DNA from: an uncultured Clostridia bacterium
Lineage (GTDB): Bacteria > Bacillota > Clostridia > Christensenellales > Borkfalkiaceae
Length of the DNA: 5,406 nucleotides
Direction: 5' to 3'
Assembly (NCBI GenBank): GCA_900548845.1
Contig: URMI01000094.1
Location: 1 to 5,406, forward strand
Under the pieces are notes generated by a model that was not told the DNA's origin, did not search any database, and saw only the letters and a list, made by a program, of their open reading frames with translations. The position numbers and the translations under genes are program-made. Numbering within the stretch: the stretch's first letter is position 1; each line of letters starts with the position of its first letter. Positions 1 through 5,406 of the stretch are shown here, in pieces.

Positions 1-14
1 TGCTCTTCCGATCT
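1..14. other. Illumina TruSeq adapter remnant (artefact)
   Basis: The first 14 bases, TGCTCTTCCGATCT, are identical to the 3' end of the Illumina TruSeq index/read-2 adapter. The leading T fits that adapter; the read-1 adapter has C at this position. This is library sequence left on the end of an assembled contig, not biology. Genuine sequence probably starts at base 15, and what lies downstream of the last gene in the organism is unknown. Confidence 0.93.
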
Positions 15-27
15 ATTTGATTGACGA

Positions 28-53
28 TTTCGCGCGGCTGTGCATGCGCGGAA
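28..53 (-). other. Imperfect GC-rich hairpin just after the last stop codon
   Basis: TTTCGCGC (28-35) and GCGCGGAA (46-53) can pair around a 10-base loop. In the minus-strand transcript this gives five G-C pairs, one C-A mismatch and two A-U pairs, starting one base after the stop of the acyl-CoA synthetase gene. The position suits a transcript end, but no U-run follows (the next bases on the minus strand are TCGTCAATC), so it is not a convincing intrinsic terminator. It could be chance pairing in GC-rich DNA. Confidence 0.25.
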
Positions 54-54
54 G

Positions 55-1695
55 TTACGAGCGGTTCTGCTCGTCGACGATGTTATCGGCATGATACATT
101 TTGCGAAGCAGGGGCTTTTCGATCTTGCCCGTGGCGTTGCGCGGCACCTTCGCGAAGATGATGCGGCGGGGGCGCTTGTAGCGGGGGAGCTCCTTAGAGA
201 ACTCGTTGATGTCCTCCTCCGTGCAGGTGACGCCCGCGGGCGTTTCCACGATGGCGCAGGCGATCTCGCCGAGGCGCGCGTCGGGAAGCCCGATGACGGC
301 GACGTCCTTGATGAGAGGGCACTTGCTCAGGAAGTTTTCGATCTCGACGGGGTACAAATTTTCGCCGCCCGAGACGATGACGTCCTTCTTTCTATCGACA
401 AGGTAGTAAAAACCGTCCTCGTCCTGCCGCGCCATGTCGCCCGTCAGCAGCCATTCGCCGCGCATGACTTCCTTCGTCGCTTCCTCGTTGCGGTAGTAGC
501 AGCGCATGATGCCGGGGCCCTTCAAGGAAAGTTCGCCCACTTCCCCCTGTTCCACTTCGGTGACGCCGTCCTCTTTGACGATGCGCGCCTGCCAGCCGTA
601 ACCGGGGATGCCGATGGCGCCCACCTTTTTGAGGTTCCCGATGCCGAGATGCACGGCACCGGGGCCGATGGACTCCGAAAGGCCGTAGTTGGTGTCGTAC
701 GCCTGCCCGGGGAAGTATGCCTGCCAGCGCTTGATGAGGCTCTGCGGCACGGGCTGCGCGCCGATGTGCATGAGGCGGAATTGGCGGATATTGTAGTTGT
801 TGAGTTTGAGTTCGCCCGAGTCGAGTTTTTCGAGGATATCCTGCGCCCACGGCACGAGCAGCCAGACGATGGTGCATCGCTCGTTGGAGATGGTCTCCAT
901 GATCGCTTCGGGGGAGATGCCGCGAAGGAGCACCGCCTTGCTTGCGGACATCAGACTTCCCATCCAGTGCATCTTCGCGCCCGTGTGGTAGAGGGGCGGG
1001 ATGAGCAGGAACACGTCGTCGCGCGTCTGGCGGTGGTGGATGTATTCGACCTGCGCCGCGTGCATGAGCGAACGGTGCGCGTGCAGGATGGCTTTCGGGA
1101 AGCCCGTCGTGCCGCTCGAAAAGTAGATGGCGGCGTCGTCCTCGTCGGAAAGCTCCACGTCGGGGGCGACGGAGGAATAGTTGTTGACCTGCTGGTCGTA
1201 GCTCTCTGCAAAAGTCGGCACCATGACGCCGCCCACAAAGAGGAGGATGCGGTTTTTGCCGATCTCGTCGGCGATCTCCTCGACGCGCCCGATGAATTCG
1301 GGGCCGAAGAGCAGGATGTTGACCTCGGCAAGATCGACGCAGTACTTGATCTCCTCCGCCGTATAGCGGTAGTTGAGCGGCACCGCGAGCGCGCCCGTCT
1401 TTAAGATGCCGAAGTAGATGGGGAGCCATTCGAGGCAGTTCATGAGGAGGATGCCGACCTTGTCTCCCTTCTTGATGCCGCGTGCAAGCAGCATGTTGGC
1501 GACGCGGTTCGCCTTTTCGTCAAAGACGCGCCAAGAGATCTCGCGGCGGTAGTGGCAGAGGGGGTTGCCCTCGACGAGGGCATACTCCCGCCAGGTGCGG
1601 CGGCTCTTTTCCTGGATCTCGGGGTTGAGCTCCACGAGCGCCACGTCGTTGGGGTAGACGGAGGCGTTTCTCTCTAACAGTTGCGTGATGGGCAT
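55..1695 (-). CDS. AMP-forming acyl-CoA synthetase (ANL superfamily), substrate unknown
   Basis: A 546-residue cytoplasmic enzyme of the adenylate-forming ligase superfamily, expected to activate a carboxylic acid with ATP to an acyl-AMP and then transfer it to CoA. All signature motifs are visible: phosphate loop SSGTTGFPK (193-201), YGLSES (337-342), TGD (418-420), hinge region DRKKD followed by SGGENLYP (434-449), and NATGK (520-524) with K524 as the expected catalytic lysine. The large N-terminal domain spans about 1-434 and the mobile C-terminal domain about 435-546. Length is normal for the family. About 30 extra residues (23-52) lie before the usual first helix. The ATG at 1693-1695 was chosen over an upstream ATG at 1897-1899 because the longer form would run deep into the preceding gene, and its extra residues are low-complexity Ser/Arg-rich shadow translation. 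It starts 13 bases after the PaaK-type gene and is the last gene of the visible operon. The acid may be an aryl-propionate, aryl-acrylate or medium/long-chain fatty acid; motifs do not decide this. Confidence 0.93.
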   Translation of the reverse strand: MPITQLLERNASVYPNDVALVELNPEIQEKSRRTWREYALVEGNPLCHYRREISWRVFDEKANRVANMLLARGIKKGDKVGILLMNCLEWLPIYFGILKTGALAVPLNYRYTAEEIKYCVDLAEVNILLFGPEFIGRVEEIADEIGKNRILLFVGGVMVPTFAESYDQQVNNYSSVAPDVELSDEDDAAIYFSSGTTGFPKAILHAHRSLMHAAQVEYIHHRQTRDDVFLLIPPLYHTGAKMHWMGSLMSASKAVLLRGISPEAIMETISNERCTIVWLLVPWAQDILEKLDSGELKLNNYNIRQFRLMHIGAQPVPQSLIKRWQAYFPGQAYDTNYGLSESIGPGAVHLGIGNLKKVGAIGIPGYGWQARIVKEDGVTEVEQGEVGELSLKGPGIMRCYYRNEEATKEVMRGEWLLTGDMARQDEDGFYYLVDRKKDVIVSGGENLYPVEIENFLSKCPLIKDVAVIGLPDARLGEIACAIVETPAGVTCTEEDINEFSKELPRYKRPRRIIFAKVPRNATGKIEKPLLRKMYHADNIVDEQNRS

Positions 1696-1705
1696 AACCT
1701 TTCTG

Positions 1706-1710
1706 ACCTC
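1706..1710 (-). promoter_or_regulatory. Ribosome binding site fused to the PaaK-type stop codon
   Basis: The minus strand reads TGAGGTCAGAAAGGTT immediately before the ATG of the acyl-CoA synthetase gene. GAGGT lies 10 bases upstream of the start and overlaps the TGA stop of the preceding gene, which suggests translational coupling. A second purine patch, AAAGG at 1698-1702, is probably too close (2 bases) to serve as the site. The arrangement supports the start at 1695. Confidence 0.6.
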
Positions 1711-3007
1711 AGTAGAGCTTGCGCTTATCGATAACGCGCACTGCCTTGCCTTCGCTCCGCGCGATGGACTTGGGTTCGACGAGACGGACGTTCGCCGTGA
1801 TGCCGAGCATGGAGCGGAGAGCTGAGACGAGCTTTCTCTCCGCCGCCTTGACGGTATCGAGATCGCTGCCCATATCGGGCTTTCTCTCGACGTTGACATC
1901 GAGCGTATCGGTATTGTTGACGCGGTCGACGAAGATCTGATAGTTGGCTTCGTAGCCGTGATTGAGGAGCACCGTCTCGATCTGCGAAGGGAAGACGTTG
2001 ACGCCGCGGATGATGAGCATATCGTCGCTGCGGCCCAGGGGCTTACTCATCTTGACGAGCGTTCTGCCGCACGAGCAGGGCTTTCTCGAGAGCACGCAGA
2101 TATCTTTGGTGCGGTAGCGAAGGAGGGGGAAGGCTTCCTTGTCGAGCGAGGTGAAGACGAGTTCGCCCTTGCTCCCTTCAGGGAGCACTTCGCCCGTTTC
2201 GGGGTCGATGATCTCGGGATAGAAGTGATCTTCGCAGATATGCATGCCCGTCTGCTCTTCGCATTCGAAGGAGACGCCGGGGCCGGAGATCTCGGTAAGG
2301 CCGTAGATGTCATAAGCCTTGATGCCGAGCTTTTTTTCGAGCTCCTGCCGCATCTCTTGCGTCCATGCCTCCGCGCCGAAGATGCCCGCGCGCAGCTTGA
2401 TCTCATTGCGCAGGCCCTTCTCTTCGATGGCTTCTGCAAGATAGAGGGCATAGGAAGGGGTGCAGCAGAGGAAGGTCGCCTGCAGATCGACCATGAACTG
2501 CACTTGTCTGTCGGTATTGCCCGAAGAGGTGGGGATGGTGAGACAGCCCACCTTGTGCGAGCCGCCGTTGAGCCCGGGGCCGCCCGTGAACAGCCCGTAG
2601 CCGTAGCTCACCTGCACGACGTCCTTGTTGGTGCCGCCCGCGGCGACGATGGCGCGCGCACAGCACTCTTCCCAGATGTCGAGGTCTTCCTGCGTGTAGA
2701 AGGCGACGACGCGCTTGCCCGTCGTGCCCGAAGTCGACTGGATGCGGACGCAGCGCTCCAAGGGGGTCGCAAGAAGACCATAGGGGTACGCTTCGCGCAG
2801 GTCGTCCTTTGTGAGGAAGGGGAGCAGGCGGATGTCGTCGAGGCTCTTGATGTCCTCGGGCGTGACGCCCTTTTCTTCCATCTTTTTGCGGTAGTAGGGC
2901 ACGTTGTCGTAGACGTGCTTCACCTGCTTTAAGAACTTTTCGTTCTGGAGCGCACGCATTTCGTCGCGCGACATGGTCTCTTCATGGGGCTGATAGTATG
3001 TGTGCAT
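1709..3007 (-). CDS. paaK: Phenylacetate-CoA ligase family protein (arylacetate-CoA ligase)
   Basis: A 432-residue soluble ligase of the PaaK family (phenylacetate-CoA ligase, EC 6.2.1.30 type), which converts arylacetate, ATP and CoA to arylacetyl-CoA, AMP and pyrophosphate. Length matches the family (about 430-440). Visible signatures: N-terminal NVPYYRKK (35-42), phosphate loop STSGTTGK (91-98), YGLTE (235-239), RYRTKD (297-302), GRSDDMLIIRGVNVFP (325-340), and C-terminal RSEGKAVRV (417-425) with K421 as the likely catalytic lysine. C249, H256, C258, C311 and C313 could form a metal site (inference). The ATG at 3005-3007 was chosen because AAGGAG lies 10 bases upstream and the protein begins as PaaK proteins do; an upstream in-frame ATG at 3137-3139 would overlap iorB by about 90 bases. 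It lies 38 bases after iorB. PaaK-type ligases often sit beside iorAB in anaerobes, so indoleacetate, phenylacetate or 4-hydroxyphenylacetate is the likely substrate; the exact one is unknown. Some archaeal relatives are annotated as coenzyme F390 synthetase, which is unlikely here. Confidence 0.93.
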   Translation of the reverse strand: MHTYYQPHEETMSRDEMRALQNEKFLKQVKHVYDNVPYYRKKMEEKGVTPEDIKSLDDIRLLPFLTKDDLREAYPYGLLATPLERCVRIQSTSGTTGKRVVAFYTQEDLDIWEECCARAIVAAGGTNKDVVQVSYGYGLFTGGPGLNGGSHKVGCLTIPTSSGNTDRQVQFMVDLQATFLCCTPSYALYLAEAIEEKGLRNEIKLRAGIFGAEAWTQEMRQELEKKLGIKAYDIYGLTEISGPGVSFECEEQTGMHICEDHFYPEIIDPETGEVLPEGSKGELVFTSLDKEAFPLLRYRTKDICVLSRKPCSCGRTLVKMSKPLGRSDDMLIIRGVNVFPSQIETVLLNHGYEANYQIFVDRVNNTDTLDVNVERKPDMGSDLDTVKAAERKLVSALRSMLGITANVRLVEPKSIARSEGKAVRVIDKRKLY

Positions 3008-3045
3008 CGGAAATTCTCTCCTTTTTCCCTTATCGTTTGTTATGT
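3008..3045 (-). other. AT-rich intergenic leader with strong ribosome binding site
   Basis: This is the longest gap in the operon, between the iorB stop and the PaaK-type start. It is AT-rich and purine-rich compared with the GC-rich genes around it and contains AAGGAG at 3018-3023, 10 bases before the ATG. I see no -35/-10 pair with proper spacing and no terminator hairpin, so read-through from iorB is the simplest reading. A weak internal promoter or an RNA processing site cannot be excluded. Confidence 0.6.
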
Positions 3046-3627
3046 TCAGGCGGTTTCGGATGCCCTGCCGAGTTCGAACGCTTTGAGATTGAGTTCGACG
3101 AACTTCTGGGGCACGCATTCGCGGATAGCTTGCTTCCAATCTTCGGGGTCGTAGTCGAAGTAAGAGGAAAGCCTGCCCAAAAGCACGATATTGACCGCCT
3201 TTTCGCTGCCCGCCTCGCGCGCGAGGGATAAACAGTCGAAAGCGTCGATCTTCACGCCAAGAGAGGCGATCTTTTCCGCCAAATTTTCGGGATACTGCGC
3301 CGCGCCCGTGATGACGGGCATGGGGTCGACCCTTTGCGTGTTGGTGACGATGACGCCGCCCTCTTTGAGGTATTCCGTCCAGCGGGCGGCTTCCAAAAGC
3401 TCGAAGGAGACGATGACATCCGCCTCGCCCTTGTCGATGACGGGGGAGAAGACTTTATCGCCGTAGCGCACATAGGTGACGACGCTGCCGCCGCGCTGGC
3501 TCATGCCGTGTACTTCGGAAACTTTGACGTCGTAGCCGTATTTGAGGAGCAGATGCCCCAAAAGCTTGCTGGCGAGCAGCGAACCCTGTCCGCCCACGCC
3601 CACGATCATAATATTTTTCGTCTGCAT
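3046..3627 (-). CDS. iorB: Indolepyruvate:ferredoxin oxidoreductase beta subunit
   Basis: A 193-residue cytoplasmic protein, the small subunit that pairs with IorA to make the oxygen-sensitive 2-oxoacid:ferredoxin oxidoreductase for aryl pyruvates (EC 1.2.7.8). It is a single gamma-type domain of the pyruvate:ferredoxin oxidoreductase family, the part thought to handle CoA. Visible marks are the glycine-rich loop GVGGQG (10-15) after the first strand, the conserved EVHGMSQRGG (38-47), and SFELLEA (74-80). Length is typical of the family (about 190-200). The start is firm: AAGGAGG at 3633-3639 ends 5 bases before the ATG and overlaps the iorA stop codon, so translation is probably coupled to iorA and gives matched subunit amounts. 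Gene order iorA-iorB is the usual one. No cysteine cluster is seen; the electron-transfer clusters are in IorA. Confidence 0.96.
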   Translation of the reverse strand: MQTKNIMIVGVGGQGSLLASKLLGHLLLKYGYDVKVSEVHGMSQRGGSVVTYVRYGDKVFSPVIDKGEADVIVSFELLEAARWTEYLKEGGVIVTNTQRVDPMPVITGAAQYPENLAEKIASLGVKIDAFDCLSLAREAGSEKAVNIVLLGRLSSYFDYDPEDWKQAIRECVPQKFVELNLKAFELGRASETA

Positions 3628-3632
3628 GGTAT

Positions 3633-3639
3633 CCTCCTT
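3633..3639 (-). promoter_or_regulatory. Ribosome binding site of iorB fused to iorA stop
   Basis: The minus strand reads TAAGGAGGATACC before the iorB ATG. The TAA stop of iorA (3638-3640) is part of the same run as the near-consensus AAGGAGG, with a 5-base spacer. This is a classic layout for translational coupling of two subunits. Confidence 0.85.
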
Positions 3640-5368
3640 ACTTCACGATGGCGGAGAACTTGCAAAGTCCCTCGCACACGCCGCAGCCGACGCACTGGGT
3701 GCTGTCGATGACGGCCTTCCCGTCCCGCATGCTGATGGCGGGGCAGCCGAGCTTCATGCACGCCTTGCAGCTCCTGCACTTGTCCGCCTCCACATGAAGG
3801 GGCGGGGCGTGTTTGACGTATTTCAAAAGCGCGCAGGGGCGGCGGCTGATGATGACGGACGCCTCTTCTGCTGCAAGCTCTTCGAGGAGCACCTTTTCGG
3901 TTGCCGCAAGGTCGTAAGGGTCGACGACGCGCACGCGGGTAAAGCCCATCGCGCGGCAGAGCGCTTCTAAGTCGATCTTGCCCACAGGGTCGCCCTTGAT
4001 GTTGTAGCCCGTAGTGGGGTTCTGCTGATGGCCCGTCATGCCCGTGATGGAGTTATCGAGGATGATGACGGTGGAGACGCTCTGATTATAGGCGATGTTG
4101 GCAAGCCCCGTCATGCCCGAGTGCATGAACGTGCTGTCGCCGATGACGGCGACCGTCTTGTTCTCGCTCTCTTTGCCGAGCGCCTTGTTGAAGCCGTGGA
4201 TGCCCGAAAGCGAGGCGCCCATGCAGGTGGAGATGTCGAGGGCATAGAGGGGAGCCGTCGCGCCCAGCGTGTAGCAGCCGATGTCGCCGAACACGGTGAG
4301 CTTGTGCTTGGAAAGGAGATAGAACATCCCCCTGTGCGGGCAGCCCGCGCACATGACGGGCGGGCGGGGAGGCACGGCGTCTGCAAGCTTCTTGCCCTCA
4401 GGAACGGGGCGGCCGAAGGCGGCGGCAATGAGGTTCTGCGAATATTCGTCCTCCAAGGGGAGGATATCCTTGCCGATGACCGTGAGCCCGAGCTGTTTGC
4501 AGTAATTTTCGATGACGGGATCGAGCTCTTCGATGACGGCGAGCGACTTCACGTTGGAAGCGAACTTCCTGATGAGCTTTTCGGGCAGGGGATGCACCAT
4601 GCCGAGTTTTAAGACGCTGACGCTGTCGCCGAAGACTTCCTTCGTGTACTGATAGGAAGTGGAAGAAGTGATGATGCCGAGCTCCTTGCCGCCCCATTCG
4701 ATGCGGTTGAGGGGGGTGGTCTCCGCATACTCTTTTAGCGCCTTCATGCGCTTTTCAACGTCGTAGTGCCGCTTCTTTGCGTTAGCGGGCATCATGACGT
4801 TCTTCTGGATATTCTTTTCGTAAGGCTTTGTGGGCCGCTCTTCGCGTTCGCCCGTTTCCACAACGCTCTGCGAGTGCGCAACGCGCGTGCACATCTTGAT
4901 GATGACGGGCGTATCGAACTTCTCGGAAATTTCATAGGCGGCCTTGGCAAAGGCGAGGGCTTCGCTGCTGTCCGAAGGTTCCAGCATGGGGATCTTGGCG
5001 GCTTCCGCATAGTGGCGGGAATCCTGCTCGTTCTGCGAGGAATGCATGCCCGCGTCGTCCGCAACGCAGATGACCATGCCCGCATTCACGCCCGTATAGG
5101 CGATGGTGAAGAGGGGGTCGGCGGCGACGTTGAGCCCGACGTGCTTCATGCCGCAAAAGCTCCGCTTCCCTGCCATCGAGGCGCCGAACGCCGTTTCCAT
5201 GGCGACCTTTTCGTTGGGCGCCCATTCGCAGTAGATGGCGTCGTACTTTGCCGCTTCCTCGGTCACTTCCGTGCTCGGGGTGCCGGGATAGGAGGAGGCG
5301 ACGCAGCAGCCTGCTTCATAGAGGCCGCGTGCGAGCGCCGCATTGCCCAGCATCAGTTGTTTGCTCAT
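3638..5368 (-). CDS. iorA: Indolepyruvate:ferredoxin oxidoreductase alpha subunit
   Basis: A 576-residue cytoplasmic catalytic subunit. With IorB it oxidatively decarboxylates indolepyruvate, phenylpyruvate or hydroxyphenylpyruvate with CoA to the arylacetyl-CoA, CO2 and reduced ferredoxin. The N-terminal pyrimidine-type domain (about 1-170) shows SSYPGTPSTEV (25-35) and EWAPNEKVAMETA (48-60). A connecting domain follows (about 230-310). The TPP-binding domain (about 335-515) has CAGCPHRG (340-347), GDIGCYTLG (361-369), and the TPP/Mg motif running from GDS (410-412) to DN (438-439). The C-terminal ferredoxin domain (about 525-576) has two four-cysteine sets, C531/534/537/542 and C559/562/565/569, for two 4Fe-4S clusters. 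Length is normal or slightly short for the family. The ATG is supported by AAGGAG 8 bases upstream; the frame stays open to the window edge, so a longer start beyond it cannot be strictly excluded. No membrane segments or signal peptide are seen. A pyruvate enzyme is unlikely given the fused alpha layout with a ferredoxin tail and the separate single gamma-domain partner. Confidence 0.97.
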   Translation of the reverse strand: MSKQLMLGNAALARGLYEAGCCVASSYPGTPSTEVTEEAAKYDAIYCEWAPNEKVAMETAFGASMAGKRSFCGMKHVGLNVAADPLFTIAYTGVNAGMVICVADDAGMHSSQNEQDSRHYAEAAKIPMLEPSDSSEALAFAKAAYEISEKFDTPVIIKMCTRVAHSQSVVETGEREERPTKPYEKNIQKNVMMPANAKKRHYDVEKRMKALKEYAETTPLNRIEWGGKELGIITSSTSYQYTKEVFGDSVSVLKLGMVHPLPEKLIRKFASNVKSLAVIEELDPVIENYCKQLGLTVIGKDILPLEDEYSQNLIAAAFGRPVPEGKKLADAVPPRPPVMCAGCPHRGMFYLLSKHKLTVFGDIGCYTLGATAPLYALDISTCMGASLSGIHGFNKALGKESENKTVAVIGDSTFMHSGMTGLANIAYNQSVSTVIILDNSITGMTGHQQNPTTGYNIKGDPVGKIDLEALCRAMGFTRVRVVDPYDLAATEKVLLEELAAEEASVIISRRPCALLKYVKHAPPLHVEADKCRSCKACMKLGCPAISMRDGKAVIDSTQCVGCGVCEGLCKFSAIVK

Positions 5369-5376
5369 GATTTTCT

Positions 5377-5382
5377 CTCCTT
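5377..5382 (-). promoter_or_regulatory. Ribosome binding site of iorA
   Basis: AAGGAG on the minus strand, 8 bases before the iorA ATG, decides the start. It overlaps a TGA (5382-5384) by one base, repeating the stop/ribosome-site fusion seen at iorB. Confidence 0.8.
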
Positions 5383-5406
5383 CATAGATCGACGCGCTCC
5401 TGCGCT
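5382..5406 (-). CDS. Possible C-terminal tail of an upstream operon gene (partial)
   Basis: One minus-strand frame running in from the window edge reads AQERVDL and then a TGA stop, 13 bases before iorA. The stop overlaps the iorA ribosome binding site, the same architecture as the other junctions here, and the spacing equals the 13 bases between the two ligase genes. Seven codons are far too few to identify a product, and an open frame this short occurs easily by chance. A second frame, ending in TGA at 5365-5367 and overlapping the iorA ATG, is also open to the edge and is an alternative. No promoter is visible in these 38 bases, which fits iorA not being the first gene. Confidence 0.3.

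Noticed and set aside
28..53. Intrinsic terminator at the end of the operon
   Set aside because: The hairpin has a mismatch and no following U-run on the minus strand; it is kept only as a weak hairpin, and the adapter cuts off sequence further downstream.
40..1404. 454-codon open frame on the plus strand opposite the acyl-CoA synthetase gene
   Set aside because: It is wholly antisense to a gene with every ligase motif. Its translation is rich in Asp, Arg, Ala and Val with no recognisable domain, as expected of a shadow frame in GC-rich DNA.
1696..1899. Longer N-terminus for the acyl-CoA synthetase (68 more residues from an ATG at 1897-1899)
   Set aside because: It overlaps the end of the PaaK-type gene by about 190 bases, and the extra residues are Ser/Arg-rich noise. 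The ATG at 1695 has a ribosome site and gives a family-typical start.
1958..2932. 324-codon open frame on the plus strand opposite the PaaK-type gene
   Set aside because: It is antisense shadow of a well-supported gene; the translation is compositionally biased and matches no family I know.
3008..3139. Longer N-terminus for the PaaK-type ligase (44 more residues)
   Set aside because: It would overlap iorB and adds unrelated basic residues. The ATG at 3007 follows a strong AAGGAG.
4028..4612. 194-codon plus-strand open frame opposite iorA
   Set aside because: It is a shadow of the TPP-binding domain coding sequence, with no motif and no credible ribosome site context.
5384..5406. Reverse adapter remnant at the right edge
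   Set aside because: A short AGATCG match occurs at 5387-5392, but the following bases (ACGCGCT) do not continue as the adapter (GAAGAGC).
1..5406. CRISPR arrays, tRNA/rRNA genes, insertion sequences, phage or defence genes
   Set aside because: The window is almost fully occupied by four metabolic genes; I see no direct-repeat arrays, structural RNA, transposase or inverted terminal repeats.

Overview
The window carries one compact, single-direction operon, read entirely on the minus strand, from an anaerobic bacterium. From right to left it encodes both subunits of an indolepyruvate:ferredoxin oxidoreductase (iorA, iorB), a PaaK-family arylacetate-CoA ligase, and a second, unrelated AMP-forming acyl-CoA synthetase. 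All four frames are intact. Coding density is close to 100 percent: the gaps are 10, 38 and 13 bases, and several stop codons are fused to the next gene's Shine-Dalgarno sequence. A possible C-terminal tail of a fifth, upstream gene sits at the extreme right edge.

Organism: the oxygen-sensitive ferredoxin-linked 2-oxoacid oxidoreductase points to a strict anaerobe. The strong AAGGAG-type ribosome binding sites and the style of the proteins suggest a GC-rich member of the Clostridia (Bacillota), perhaps from a gut or similar anoxic community. This is an inference; there is no rRNA or marker gene to fix it. The first 14 bases match the end of an Illumina TruSeq adapter, so the left edge is the raw, untrimmed end of a short-read contig.

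Region by region (right to left): 5382-5406 possible tail of an upstream gene; 3638-5368 iorA (TPP enzyme plus ferredoxin domain); 3046-3627 iorB (gamma-type subunit); 3008-3045 short AT-rich leader; 1709-3007 PaaK-type ligase; 55-1695 acyl-CoA synthetase; 15-54 short tail with an imperfect hairpin; 1-14 adapter.

How the genes fit together: IorAB decarboxylates aryl pyruvates (transamination products of Trp, Phe and Tyr) to arylacetyl-CoA, CO2 and reduced ferredoxin. A CoA ligase of the PaaK type interconverts arylacetate and arylacetyl-CoA. Run one way, the set ferments aromatic amino acids to indoleacetate, phenylacetate or hydroxyphenylacetate. Run the other way, it salvages arylacetates into aromatic amino acids by reductive carboxylation. 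The second ligase suggests another acid substrate, possibly an aryl-propionate, aryl-acrylate or fatty acid; the sequence does not settle this. Overall this is a recognisable metabolic module, and I see no evidence for a wholly new type of system.
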